DNA of 64,000 bases from Hymenolepis diminuta (GCA_900708905.1 CAADRB010000016.1:343829-407828); one strand, 5' to 3'. Positions 1 to 13,020 are shown, counted from the stretch's first letter. Notes: generated from the sequence alone by a model not told the origin. A program made the numbers and translations.

Positions 1-3000
1 TTCAAATAAAAAATTATACACTTGACTGTTAATTATTATATTTATTACTAGAAGTGAACCACCGGTATTAAGCTCAAATAAAGGTGCAAGAACTAAGTAA
101 TCGCTAAATATCGGATGTGACACAGAGATCATTCATTCATATTCTTTCATGTCACAAATCAGCAAAATGAATAACTTTAAAGGCTAAAAACAAACACACA
201 AATTGAATTTTTTGCATTTTATGATGGTCTAGACTGTGAAGAGTTGAATTCACCCGATCTTTTTATCGGAAAGACGACCACAACTTAATGAACACATTGT
301 TTGCTAAGACCAACATGTAGAGTCATATGCCTTGAGTCATGTTAATCGGCCTGCCAACACTGACAGTAATATGCAAATAAGACGAAAATCTCCACCTGAC
401 TTACGCATGTATATGAGAAATATCAGTCCATAAAACAAGTGCTTTGATAGAACACACAACAGAGCATAACTAAGCTAATATGAGAGTGGGATGCAGTTTT
501 CCTAATCTGTACCTAATTCATCGAAGTTGATAAGACGATAACAGGTGCAGGTAACGCTCAAGGTCAGTCCCCGAATGCTGCCTGACATCATAAATAGAAT
601 GGAAGTTATTGACACAGTCATTTGTGTCTGTGGCTCCAACTGATTCCTCACACTCACTTTCATATAACTTTGTTCTCAGTAAATAAAGTTAGAAGTAGAT
701 CGGATTACTCATTTCCGGTCAAACCCACCATCATCAGTTATTTATCTTTTCTTTATTCTTTCGGCTCGACTGTAATCGTGCCATTATAGGCAAGGCCATT
801 ACTTGTCACTTTTGACAGTGGTGTGTCAAAAATTTGTTCCTTAATATGGCGTTCTTTTGCTACAAATTTGAGCTTAGTCAAAATAGAGTAAAATCCTAAA
901 ATACAACAGTCGTCAAATAGGAGACGGATGATCAATTTAAATTTATTCTACTACCAAAAGGGACATTACTTATCAGTAAGAAATTCTAGAAATTTACGTT
1001 AAATATTTTATTCACATACTTTGAGTCATACATGGGATAGTTTACAAGCATTTGTATTTCAGAATGGAAAAAAGACGAGGTTGTTTTTATGTTAAAATGT
1101 TGTTTAGATAGAGGTGACTTTAACCGGGTTCATTTTACTAACTTGTGCCTAAAATTCCTTCTGTCATGGGACAGACCCGTTTGTCAAAAGCAAAAAATCT
1201 TGTCTTCAAAATGTTTCATATTTACGAAAATAAAACGTCTTATTTTATTTATGAAAGTGCAAAAACGCTAAAATTGAATAAAAGTGTAAATATTAGAACT
1301 CACTATTTATTAAATTAATCAAATAAAATGCAAAGACACATTTTTCCTAATTCATTCAAAATCTATCAGTGCGTACATGCTATCTTGGTTTAGAATAGGA
1401 TAAGAAGGTTTCGGTATTCAAGCATATAACCTTTGAGAGTACTTCCATACATGGCGTCAATAGTGTATGCATTATCTTTCTATCTGTCTCATATGATCTC
1501 CATCATATTTTTCAATTATTAATCCCCATGGTAAAGCGAAGACGATTCAAACTTTTTGTCATGAAAAAATATCAAATCACAAGATATTGTAAATTTTTCT
1601 AATGAAAGATGAAGGGAAGAAGTTGAGTAAAATTTAAGAAAAAGATACACTCACTTCCGCTCTCTACTGCATTATGCTCTAAAGTTTTAAAGTTCAAATT
1701 TCATAATCTGAGGGGGAAATACATATTATCTGCACAGTCTGGATGTATTTATCTCTAATGGTAATCGGGGACAAATAGTGTAAAAGTTGTCAGGTATTTT
1801 AGCATAATAGAACTCGATTTATAAAATCATATTCTAAATCATAAGCTCTACTTTAAATATTCAATTTTCTTTAAGAATTTACCTGTTACTTACTATAATA
1901 CTCCTCAATTCATTTCGAAAAAAGAATTCTACCTTGTGATTAACACCCGATGAGTTTAGCCACATTTTTAGAAATCACATTTGGATCTTGTGAAGAATTT
2001 CAACAAAAATTGCGAATCGGCAGCTTACAATTATTAAAGTATTTCACTGCTGGGCAGAATGATAACGACTTAGTTTTAGAAGTGGATATCTACAGCGGGA
2101 GTTGTCGGTATTTCAAAATAGCCACTCTATTTCGATCACAATTAGGACGTTACACGCAGTAAAATAGATATGACTAATTTGGCAAGAAAGAAATTGAAAG
2201 AAATTCTTGAACGGGTTAAAATATATGTAACGATTAATCACAAACATTTGGACTGTAAAAGCACTTGTGCGTATTTACCTGACTTTTTGGCAGCTGATAA
2301 GAAGTGAAATTTTCCAGTCCACCCACGCAATCCTGAATTAGTCAGCTGTGCTGTGACTGATTTCGAAATCGGGGTTAATATGAGGAAATTCTTCTTGCAT
2401 TCACGTTAGTTGCCAAATTTAGCAAATCATTTTTCTGTTGCGGTCCTAATAGCATTCGACGCTGTGCCGCTAATGCATCCAAAAGTTAACAATTTTAATA
2501 AATTAGGTGATAATTTGTTTTTGCACTTAAGAATTCCTGAACCTGAGATATTTGATGGCCTAACATCAAGTGGTGTTAAGATTCAAAGGATTTTGGGCTG
2601 AGTGACGTCTAGAAGCTTTACACTGCTATAAGTTGTGTGTATTTCAGTTTCAAATTGTACAAACTGTAACGTATTGGATACCACCTACAAAACTCCGAGA
2701 GAAAACAGGTATGGACTAGTCCACATATTTATGTATCGCGTTAATTACAACTGATTATGCAGAGAGTCCAGGCACATTTGAGGACAGAGTGAGGTCAACC
2801 ATGCTCAAGTCAAAGGGAGTTTATAATGCAGTTCGATACTGAGAGCTCAGATATAGCCAAAGATATACTCGATTCTTTTGATTTTGAAAGTGGGTACTCA
2901 AATCTAATTGCATTATGCAATAATTTTGGGTTATTCTAACTCAACTTCCTGGTCACAGAGCAGAGGCAATAATGCTAAATATGACCTAGTCAGTATCCTA

Positions 3001-4750
3001 GTGAACATTTTGATCTATGAATAAAATCAGGTCCAATGTCCACATCAAATGCGACTGATCATAAAATCTTTTAATATGACAGAATTACTGTTAAAAAAAT
3101 ATCTAAATATTATAATTCAATACAAAAATAAAAAATATAAAGTTAGGGAATCACCTGTTCAGTGTGCCATCAGGATGCCTCATATAAAATATTTTCACCC
3201 ACTTGACCAATATTCAGATCTGTAAATGTCAGTCCTGTTTACTGACAGCTAGTTTTGATGATTTTATCAACTTGTTATTTCGAGTTTAACTTTCCCCAAG
3301 CGGTTACTTTATATCTCCCGATCAGAAAGTACAAACACAATTTAATGGCTGTGAACTTTCGCGGGTTAATTTACGATCGAAATGAAGAAGAAATTTAAAC
3401 ACACGTGTTTGCTAATTTCGAGGCCGCATAGGATCTGATTTCTTATGATCTCGTAATTATAACTTGTGTTTGCAAGCCTTAATAGGCAAAGAGGACTGTG
3501 TATATCTTTGAATGCAAAAAAATAACAATTTTTTAGAAAATCGAACTACCAAAAAGTGCCTTAAATTTTACGGATTTAAGAAGCTTGAGATTCTGCGATT
3601 GGTGTGTTTAAAAATTCGATTTTGAAAATTCTTGATGTAAATCCTTGCTTTATTGGACGCTGATCAAGGTAGATCAGATATTTTTGTGTCATTGATTGGT
3701 TAAGCTCCCTGTTCTCTCTATTCCAACTTTCTCAGCGATTTCTTAACAGGAGACATCGGATAAGATAAATTACTATCGCAGGTAGGTTAGGGGATGACTT
3801 CGCCAAGTAAGTTAGTCAAAAATTAACTTTTCTTGATTTGTTCATGAAGATCTGCGAAGGTCCAAAAGAAGATCCAACAGAAGTAGATTAAGGTAGAACT
3901 TGTCGGTGTCAAATGTCAAAGTTACCATTAAATAAGATATAAGAAGTATAGGATACTTTTACTCACAAGTGGTCATTTTATATGGCCGCGATATTTGAAA
4001 ATCACATTCTACCCATTTTCCATATATTATTTCTATCATCGCAAGCGAAATGGAAAAAAATATTAGAAATTGATCAGTGAAACATTTAGACATAAACTTT
4101 CTTTTCAACACTATTGGATTATTTAATGGTTCCTCAGATTTAGATGCTTTTCATTACTAAAAAGTGCAATTTAGTTTGCTTATTAGAATTTTATAATAAT
4201 ATTGATGAAAATGTGGCCAATTCAACATTTAATTACCCAGTAACTTACTTCAATTACGCTAGACCTAGGCTCTAAATCAAGTTTGTTAAAAGGACGGTGA
4301 TCAAGAGTTTCTTTCAGTTTGTCTTTAGGAGTTGTCATCCTTTTGATAATCGACCTTGAAGAGTTTCAGGGTGACAAATTAACTTAGGTGCTGGTATTGC
4401 GTACTTATGGCCTTCACTGGAATCTTTAAGTGCTAATCGAAATTAGATAAGTTAGAGGCAGTTCGTAATCCCTTCGTGGCAGTCCCAACGGAAGGCAGAA
4501 TTTTTAAAGGACAATATTGCATTAAATAATTTTAAAATTGCAAATTCAAAGTCGTTATGATTCTTGTGCAGTCATGATCCGAAAAATAGATTCTGTTTTG
4601 GGCAAAATTTTGCACATTTTCACCAAAATATCCAGGATCGGGATGAGAGTAATAATTTTTATGAAAATCTAAATTACCATTTAAATCCTACTGAGCTCTG
4701 CTATGTCAAAATTCTGTCAGCAATTATCTTACTGCTGCTACAACCATCAG
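1..4750. other. gene-poor AT-rich region, unrecognised
   Basis: No complete gene or RNA gene was recognised here. The only coding-like stretch is about 1950-2600 on the plus strand. It holds a 70-codon frame (1950-2162), an interrupted frame at about 2190-2400 and a 63-codon frame (2410-2601). The last two look like pieces of one reading frame broken by stops, which suggests a decayed mobile element or pseudogene, but I cannot assign a family. The rest shows no clear repeat, splice structure or promoter. Confidence 0.4.
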
Positions 4751-4799
4751 AATTTAGAGAGTTTTCAGAGATACTCACCTGTGCCCTAGCTACCTGGAA

Positions 4800-6918
4800 A
4801 CTTAATGGCTAAATGGCTAGAGTTAAAGCAAATTTTCAGTCAATCAGCTTTAAGCATTATGAACGTAGGAGCTCAGGTAAAAATGTGCAAACTTAACTCT
4901 GAAAACTCGTGTGCTCTTGTGGAGATTCGAGAGTCAATTTCTAAAGTTTAAAGTGGAACTCAGGTCTTGCCACATCGTACGGAAGCTTTTTTCTTTACTC
5001 ATCGACTGTCTGTCCATCTAGCAATTTTAGCAAAAGTATAAAAACTGAAGTATTCCCTGGATTTACTATTTATAAATTGGGATATAAAGGCAACATCATA
5101 CCAATCGGTGGTAAATAAATCATTTTAAAGACAACTGGATGCTCTATTGAGAGACATGAAGTGTAAATGCGAAAATATCAACACTACGGGAGATTAACTG
5201 GTCACTTGACCAGGATGCTCATGTAACTCATGAATGCAGCTGACCGCTTTACAGAATCATTGGAGACTAGGGAAAACTAAATGTGGATGTTTAGGTTTTA
5301 TGAAGTAAATAATCTCTATACTATCAACTCTTTTTATCTAATAACCTAATAAAAGACGACGCACATGATATCATCCAAGAACAGACCAAGGTATTGTCTT
5401 TGATGTCCATCTTCCTTCACGGAAAAGTAGAGTTATATTTCCTGATATACGAGAATCTAGAGACGCAGATGCAAACTCGGCTCATTGCTTGGTTACATCA
5501 AATTTCAGGAGAAAATTGTATACACATATAAATCAAATAAGAATTTGACAGCAGAATAAGGGAATCGACCTCGTATCAAAGCATAAATACCAAAAACTGC
5601 TTAAAAAGGCAATTCTGGAACGCACCTATTTGAATTTAATGACATTATAAATTTTGCTACAAGGATTGCTGTTAAGTATGGCAAAAATACCGTTCAAGGG
5701 TTGGAAAAATGAAGCCATTACATTAAATGGCTAAGGTGAATTTGTGCGCTAAGTAACTAGGGAGCAAAATAGCAGTTAACTGACCAATCTCCTGTATTGA
5801 ATGCAAAAAGGATGTACTTAAGAGAAAAGTTGGTGAAATTTCCAAAACTGTTAACTGTTAATGAAGCCAGAAGAGTATACAAGTTACTTCGAAAAGTTCT
5901 GCTGACAACTTTCAAAACATGGCCTAATTGGAAACAAAATAAATTTGTCGTTAATCCCAGCTCTCTGACTAAATGTGCTTAACTATTTAGTTATTCGCAA
6001 ATGCAATGCAACCTACAACTTTACGAAACTACCAAAAGACAAAATCTCACACTAAAGGGACTATAAGGGCAAAAGGGGAATTGAAAACTTCGATTAATCC
6101 TGGAGCTAATAGCTTGCAAACTGGACTTATTTAGTAAAGCGGACAAACAGTAAATACCTACATTTTGTGGTCCATTAATGATTGTTGGCAAGGCAGAGTT
6201 CCTATACCACAATCCTGGGTCAATGATGGAAAAATCAGTACTTACAGCTAACCACCGAACTACCTTCTTCTTAACACAGTCAATGGCCTGTGAATGACTT
6301 CACTTGCATATCACTGAGCGAATATCAAATACTCAATGTGGATTTCATGTTGGAATATCCACAGAATAGGCTATCCTTGCTGTAGAAACAATAATTCAGA
6401 AAGCTATCGACCGACATTGTGGGACAGTACTTGTCATTTTGTGACTTAGGTAAGCCCTTTGGTCCACTACGCATTCCTACGATTTTAACAAGATGGTGTA
6501 AACTAAAGTTGCCCCGTAACATAGTCAACTGCTTCGTTCAACTACTAGATGCCCTAAAAAGCCACATTAAGGACTCAGGAGAAGTATCTTCTATGGAGAG
6601 AGGCAGGAGACAAGTATCCAATGAGGGTCCTATGCTCATTCGCATAGTATTGCAATTTATATTAGAGGCATTTTATGCTACCCGCAAGGTGGATGATGAT
6701 AAATTGAAAGGTGTTCAGAACTTTGTCCAGTAGATGATGCTGAGCCCCTACGGTAGACGACAAATGAGTGTTCAAGTGCTGGCAGAAAGAGTTCCACTGA
6801 GAAACCTTGCTGAATAAATACAAAGGCATAGACTTAGCCCCAGGACAAGTGTGCACAAAAACGGTGAAACAATCGGTCAATTTTTATTGAATTTCCAAAT
6901 ACCGAAACTGTGAAAGTC
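4800..6918 (+). mobile_element. non-LTR retrotransposon relic, copy 1 (internally deleted)
   Basis: A decayed plus-strand copy of a non-LTR (LINE-type) retrotransposon. In broken frames, 4860-5280 resembles an apurinic-type endonuclease domain (LDALLRDMKCKCEN). Positions 5797-5982 match the endonuclease-RT linker of the copy at 22.8 kb (NKFVVNPSS here, NKYIVDPSS there). Positions 6300-6480 hold the RT start (TQCGFHVG, then a motif A relic around CDLGKPFGPL). Positions 6590-6650 hold a motif B relic (RGRRQVSNEGPM). The YxDD region is missing: sequence jumps from motif B to the C-terminal part (DKLKGVQNFVQ) at about 6665. The 104-aa open frame at 6419-6733 spans this deletion. Stops and frameshifts make the copy dead. 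The clade (RTE, CR1 or Jockey-like) cannot be fixed by eye. Confidence 0.8.
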
Positions 6919-9900
6919 CAAAGTTTTTCATGCATAGCCTCAGATGAGAAGTAGGTGTTCGGTTTGAATATAGTATCCTAATGACAATTCCATCCCCCTC
7001 TTACACCAATCACAAATGAAAGATGTAAGAAAATTGAAAATGGTCTGTATGAACGCTCGGTATCATCAACTCTTTGTAAACGCATATGAGATGAGAAAAA
7101 ACTAGCAAACATATTATCAACTGACAGAATATCTTGACTAGTGGATGGCTGTTACAAGAGCCATGTGAAAAGGGGGCGGTTACAAAATCACTTGAAAATA
7201 TGCCGCTCGAGATTTAAATATGACGATGATAAAAAATAGTTGAAAGCATTATGAAAAGAAATTAAAATTCAAACAATCTGATAATTTCAGAGTTAGGATG
7301 CAGTTTGACCTTGATTCTCAACTTACCATAAAATCTTCCTGACATTGCCTAAGTCACTTCTATCACCTTTTCTGTTTGGTCGCTCTCGATGATTTACGTG
7401 TATGCCATGTATAATGTTGATAATAATACTACCAATCATTCAAACTGATTACATGGTTTAAAAACCCTGGACCTCGTTTGTATGAATTTACACAAAACCG
7501 TAAAAGGACAAATCGGGGAACATGATATTTGGAGAAGTTTAGGTGAAGGAAATAAAATATATTCATTAAGTTGAAAGTGCTTAACATGAATCAAAATACA
7601 ATTAAGTATAACTTTTTCCATATCTTGACTCTAATACATAAATTTTAATTGAACTCCTCCCCTTTACACTCTCACATCTATTTTACTATCCCAGTGTTCA
7701 GACTCCTTCTCTTGATTGCAAATTGTATATTTATTAACAATAATAAACTATTTTAATATTTATCCGGAGAAATCTAAGTAATAATACCTTTGGTTTACAA
7801 TTTTTCAGGCAGCGTAACCAACTATTTTGGTGCATTCGATCGAGTCCACTTGTGAATTCGTCCCTCACTTACTAGATTCTCGATTATTGAACCTCTACAC
7901 TCAAAACTAGATATATATGACAGCCAGCAAAGAAGCCATCGCTGCCAATATCGGTCAACCAGTTGGCTAATCATTCATCACATGCTCAGTTAAATATATG
8001 CATTTTTGTTTTTTTAATAGTGAACTGTCATTTGAGGAACAAGTCTTCATCCTTCTTTCTCCTGGGGTCTGAGTAGCTGCCGTTAATAAAAGGAGAAAGC
8101 TAAGCAGACTCAGCAGATGTGCATGTCGATCTCTACTATACAGTCCTGAAATATTTCTTTTAGTTACAATTTAAAAGGTTTTAAGCAAGTCATTTGCATT
8201 GCGAAATATGACTTTGATCCACTGTCAGCAGTAGTTATTGCTTATTATCAGAAGGATGCTATTTCTTCTAAAGAAATTGATAATAAATGGCATAATTACC
8301 AAATGTTCAATACAAAACCGTTTTTAAACACAAATTCCATCCATTAAAATCCGGCAAAGAACTTTAAAAAATTTACTATTATTGGCAAGCTGCATCACAC
8401 ATAGAAAAAGTGCAAAATCTATCACATGTGTTCGTGATTGAAGTGCACTCATGATGTATGCATTGTATACTAAATGCTATCTTATACCACATTTTTAGAA
8501 TATTAATATCAGAATATCAATCTGTTCTTAGTGAGTTAATAATGTAATGTTAGTAAATTTTAATTGTTAATCATCATATTCACCTCAAACTCGAGAACAG
8601 ACATTCCTTTAAATATTTACACTTTCTGATATTCTTTTTTTAATTTTTAGCTCAGAAACCTTTAGATATCTCCATTCAGCTTGCTCAGACTCTAGATTGT
8701 CTGTTTAAATCATGGTAACTCTTTTCCACTCTCTTTTTAGACTTATAATGTTGGTTATTTTAGGACTATTAGTTAAGCTTTTAACAATTTGTTTAATACT
8801 ATGGCTATCTAACTTAGCATCAGAAATACTGAGATAAATAGGTAATACCTGACACTCACCCACTCACTTTGACTTACGGACTTGCTCCCTATGTATTGCA
8901 CACATACTGACATACCTATGTCCAAACTATCAGTTGCTCATCAACAAAGGATCCGAAATGCGCCAACCGCCTCATCATTCCTCATTTGGCCTTTTCCTTG
9001 CAACCTGAGTTACTCTCGCCCAGTACTGTCGCGTTCCTAATCGCCCCTAATTCTGCTTCCTACTCCTCCTATCTACTCTTAATCATATCCTGTTTTTTAA
9101 TGTTGGCACGGTCCTAGTTAACTCTTGGTCCCCTAACTCATGAAAAATTGCTGCTTGCTGTTAGTCTTAACTATAGGAGGGGATATTTATTCTAATTTGG
9201 TTTGGCTAATAAGGCAGCTTTACTTGAAATATGAGGTAGTTCATCAAAAGTTACTTTAAATACTGTTAAAATATGCTGTTTTTATTTCTTCAATTTCGAA
9301 TCCAAAAATCAAATCAAGTACGATTCTTTAATATCTCGACACTCTTATCAGATTCTATTTAATCCCCGCCTCTTCATCATTTATTGAAATCTCCGTTAAT
9401 TGAATTTAGTTGCTTCCCAAAATTGAAACTTGAAATTCTTTATATTGCTGAGTATAGTAATTAAATAATGTTACTTAATTTAGATTAATTTAAAAAATCA
9501 AGGTGAAAATACATGAGGATGCAGGAAAAGATTCTTTAAAAATCCCTTTATGTTTTTTTAGGGCGCCTAATAGAATATTTTCGTTGCATGTGGGAGAAAC
9601 GCAAAAGCTCCATCTCCTATGGACCGGATTATTGACTATTGAATTCCAATGCCAAAACTGGACATATAAGACTACCTGTCGAGAAGCTGTCGTTGCAATT
9701 ATTGGCTAATCAGGCACCTAATCATTTGTCAACTATTCGAGCCCTTATGTAAGTTTATTTGTTATGTTTATGGAAAACCGTTTGAACTCTGAGTCTTCTC
9801 TTTTTCTCTTCTTTGAGTCTTCGTAACTGTACCTTTAATGAGGGGCAATTAAGACAATATAAAAGTTTTACTGTTCTACTTTTAAACAAGATGTTAGAAA

Positions 9901-10337
9901 AAAGAAAGTATTAATCACTAACCCAAAAGGCCTGGAATATATTATGTTTATTTCTCAAGAAGCCAACAGAGGTATAATTTTAATATTCATTTATGATTAT
10001 TGAAGAATGAAGAGTGGTAGTGTTGGTCGACAAATAAATTTGATGGAAAAAATGGAATAGTTTCTAAACTTGGGTGAAATTCATAAAAGTCAGTAAACGA
10101 AATTCGTGTCGTGAGAACTATTCTATTCGGTCTCTCTTTTTTTCATGAGTTATCATAAAGATGATATTTCTTCATTGCCATCTTAATGATTAAGTATGCA
10201 ACCAATGAAGAAACACATAAATGGCTATACCTACTTTATAAATGAATAGAAATTTTTGTTTGAACCATAGGTTCAGTTCTTTCTTTCCCTCCTTCTGAGC
10301 GATTATGGTCATAGTATACCCCACTGAGCAGCCTAAG
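6919..10337. other. intergenic, AT-rich
   Basis: No gene was recognised. The stretch contains the pyrimidine-rich dispersed repeat annotated separately at 8870-9200. The short frames at 7436-7621 (minus) and 9503-9709 (plus) have no recognisable domain and no supporting splice or promoter signals. Confidence 0.5.
8870..9200 (+). repeat. pyrimidine-rich dispersed repeat, copy 1 (diverged)
   Basis: A C/T-rich stretch ending in a purine-rich segment with GGGGATAT. The same layout (C/T-rich body, a GTTGTTGTC-like or TTGCTGCTTG segment, then an A/G-GGATAT end) recurs at 32340-32520 and 49690-50010. The copies are strongly diverged, so family membership rests mainly on the shared 3' end. It may be the 3' tail of a LINE or a SINE. 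No coding capacity was seen. Confidence 0.3.
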
Positions 10338-10598
10338 TTACGAAATTGGATGCGTATCATTATGAGAGAAGCGAGAAAACTCTGAGTTTAATGGGATTAG
10401 GATAGGAAATGTGATTAACGCACTTAAGATATTCAAAATAAACCACTCATGATATGTGGGATATTTTGGAGGGGCTAAAAGATGAAAATGAAGGCTTTGA
10501 GGCACATGCATTTCACATTGTATTTCTGGCAGTATTAACTCACACTGACCAGCGATTATCAGTTTAATTAAATACTTTTTCTTCACGCCTTGCTTCAC
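10338..10598 (-). CDS. unrecognised 86-codon frame, doubtful
   Basis: This frame lies just downstream of the 118-codon gene on the same strand and has a plausible acceptor (TTATCCTTAG) right upstream. It encodes a lysine-rich start followed by a hydrophobic C-terminal half, with no domain I recognise. Joining it to the upstream frame at the obvious GTAACA donor gives an immediate stop, so I found no consistent two-exon model. It may be chance or a separate small exon. Confidence 0.15.
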   Translation of the reverse strand: MKQGVKKKYLIKLIIAGQCELILPEIQCEMHVPQSLHFHLLAPPKYPTYHEWFILNILSALITFPILIPLNSEFSRFSHNDTHPIS

Positions 10599-10765
10599 TT
10601 GACTAAGGATAATGTCATCTTTAGGCGTTTTAAATTTTCATAACCTACTTAAACCTCAATTTTTGTTTAATTCAATATGTTCATTTATAAGTGTAATTTC
10701 TTTAGCACTTGTCGAATTCAGGTTAAGTTCTTACACGTATATATTGATAAAACTTTACTGAGCAA

Positions 10766-11122
10766 TTACAGATAGACAATGGCCACAGTGAAGTTGGTAG
10801 GAGTCATATAGATGTTACCATCGAAGACAAAGCTGCGCGACAGTTGTTGATTGTACAAGTAAGTGTAATGGGTGCTGACTAAATAGGAGCCGGAAGTAGG
10901 AACAATAGCGAATTGGACAATACTAATAGAAGGTCCAGAAGACGCCAGAAAAAACAATTTTTTCACTTGCTCAATCGAATTAGGACTGATTAGGTATGCA
11001 AATTTAACACATTTCGCATTCACTCTGCATTCTTCACGCGTTTTGTCATCTCTTTTAGCATCTGTGCACTTTGTTGCAGTCTCAATAGCTCGAGGGAAAT
11101 TCTGTGCTAATAGGCTCCCCAT
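10766..11122 (-). CDS. possible divergent Tctex-1-type dynein light chain
   Basis: This 118-codon open frame is intronless as read and is richer in G+C than its surroundings. It looks like a divergent Tctex-1 (DYNLT) dynein light chain, a small dimeric subunit that links cargo to dynein intermediate chain. Seen: about the usual 110-120 aa length; a helix-like segment with SIEQVKKL at about residues 49-56; then alternating hydrophobic strands (SIVQFAIVP, GSYLVSTHYTYLY, RSFVFDGNIYMT, FTVAIVYL) in the order and spacing of the Tctex-1 beta region. The family's conserved W/N-T-M residues near the C-terminus are not preserved, so the match rests on pattern, not identity. A good 3' splice site (CCCACTTACCAG) ends 8 nt upstream of the ATG on this strand, compatible with a 5'UTR intron or spliced-leader addition. 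The same bases read as a GTAAGT donor on the plus strand, so that signal is ambiguous. No poly(A) signal was identified. Confidence 0.45.
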   Translation of the reverse strand: MGSLLAQNFPRAIETATKCTDAKRDDKTREECRVNAKCVKFAYLISPNSIEQVKKLFFLASSGPSISIVQFAIVPTSGSYLVSTHYTYLYNQQLSRSFVFDGNIYMTPTNFTVAIVYL

Positions 11123-11621
11123 AACTGGCTACTGGTAAGTGGGCTTAGCATATAATAGAACTAACAACTGGAGTTGAGTAGAGAGTTGATTGTGGGAATT
11201 GGTGGAAAGAGGAGGTACGGGATATGTTTAGAGTTGTTAAGGCTAAATGATAAATACTAGGGAACAGTGATAACATAGGAGTAAATACAAGGGTACTAAT
11301 CAGTTTAATGGGACTTGTATTCTGGAAACGCTTTAATAACTCTCAAGGTAGCCTGATCGATATAAATATAAATACATACATAAAGTGATAATAATAATAA
11401 AATGTAGATAAAATATGGTTATAAAGATAATGATAATAAAGAAAAAATAATGCAACCTGGGATTATAAACGAAATTATGAAATGAAATAATTGTAATGTT
11501 AAAATGAATTAAGAAAGAATATATAAAGAAAAATAAATTTTCATAAATTCATGGATTTCACCGAATCGTCAAAAGTACTGAATTTCTTTAATGAGTAAAA
11601 CCTAGCCAAATATCAGAGGTC

Positions 11622-11998
11622 TGTGAGGTTCACAACACTAACAGGGCTGATTGAATCACGTGCGCTAGAACTTTCTGGGAAGTGCGAGGATGTAACCGGT
11701 GGCGTAGAGAACAAGTGCGGCCGTGATTGCAGAGACCTCCTCAACCAATCAGCAGTCAAGATCCCTCCAGCCTAGCATGGTTTTGTATTTAATGACTAAG
11801 CTTTTGACTCACAAACAACAACGCAGTGATCAATAAACCCTCTCCACTCAGCATCTTTCTGGTTCTTACCACTTTGGGCATAGCTTAGCTAATTTGGGCG
11901 TGATTTGATAATAGAGGATTCCACTAGAGGCTATTCGGACAGCTTAGGCGGATTACTTAGGTGTAGAAAAAAGACTTATTGGTGTAGCATCCGCTAGA
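11622..11998 (+). mobile_element. LTR, copy 1 (family with TGTAGC/GCTACA end)
   Basis: A long terminal repeat of about 377 bp shared with 62645-63024 and 63762-64000. It starts TGTGAGGTTCACAAC and ends with TGTAGCATCCGCTAGA, a decayed form of the palindromic end in copy 2. Internal LTR signals are in order: a CACGTG E-box in GAATCACGTGCGC, a CCAAT box (11745-11749), a TATA-like TGTATTTAATG (about 11784), and AATAAA (11832-11837). No matching target duplication flanks this copy, and gag-like sequence follows it, so it is probably the 5' LTR of a decayed element and not a solo LTR. Confidence 0.75.
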
Positions 11999-13020
11999 AA
12001 TCTCAATTGTAGACCTTTTATTCGTAACTCCTGCACTTCCAGCTGTCTAATAACCAGGAACAAAAATCATATGACAACCCAAGATTTACTTGAGTTTTTC
12101 ACAAAGTTCTCTGCAATTGATGGACAATTTACTTCGGCTGCATGCAAAACCTTGCCCTATTTGGAACTCGAGTAACAAATTACATCAATTAAAAAACGTA
12201 AGGTTGAATTTAAAGAAATGTTTAATTTACTGACAAAAGTGACAAAGATTAAGCAAATCATTAACTTTTATTCGGCATCGATGAGAACCGATAACTGAGT
12301 TGTAAGTGTACAAATCTGGTAAGTCAAAGGCACATATTCGACAGTCATAGCTCTAGAATGGGAGAAGGGAATGCGACTTTCTCATTAGAGGGACTTCAGA
12401 ATGCCACTAATCTTTCCAAGCTGAGTTTTGGTAAAAGTTTCCCTTCTGCAAATTTGAAAATCAAAATGAAAGACTTAAATGATAGTGCTTGAGATCCTCG
12501 TAAGTACCATGTTGTTCTTTATCGAATAATATTGTGTTCTTGGTCAGTGTTAGACTTAAATTTTTTAGTTAGAATAAAATTAATATTTCTAAGTTTTATA
12601 CAGAAGAATGGTCACAAAACAGCATGGACGAATAATGAGGGCGTTTGAAATGAAGGCACAACATTGTTGGGCCAAAATGATGCGTACGTCTGCAAGCAGT
12701 GTGGACCATTGGGGAAGCCGACCTAGGAGCTCAGTACATCCACTAGCCAGATTAGACTTTATAATCATTGCGATCGATATCACTCGTGTTGGAGCTAGCT
12801 GGACATGTAAAAAATTTCTGCTTGATCATATCATTTTTAACTTTCTGGTTCCTATTTTCGTCTTTTGAACATCTTATGGACTTTATACCAGTTCATATTT
12901 ACTTGCCTAATAAAGATATGCATCTTCATATGAGTAGGGACGCCAACATACATAGATCAGGGCCTTGGGTGGTGCCTAAAGCGACCGCCACTTTTAACGA
13001 TCTGCAGAGCTGACAATTTG
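11999..13020 (+). mobile_element. decayed internal region of LTR element, gag-like start
   Basis: Directly downstream of the LTR, an ATG at 12071 opens a frame of 34 codons to a TAA (12173-12175). The same frame then continues about 40 more codons (KKRKVEFKEMF and on) to a TGA near 12300. The position and its helical, charged character suit a gag N-terminus. Around 12660-12720 a Cys-x2-Cys segment (YVCKQCG) in one frame could be a remnant of a gag zinc knuckle. No reverse transcriptase or integrase motif was found, and no 3' LTR occurs nearby. Later short frames (12768-13013) are unrecognised. Family assignment is not possible. Confidence 0.35.

Noticed and set aside
6325..6528. Minus-strand 67-codon frames found in both non-LTR copies (also 28913-29116)
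   Set aside because: They are antisense to readable RT motifs and are conserved only because the underlying DNA is duplicated.
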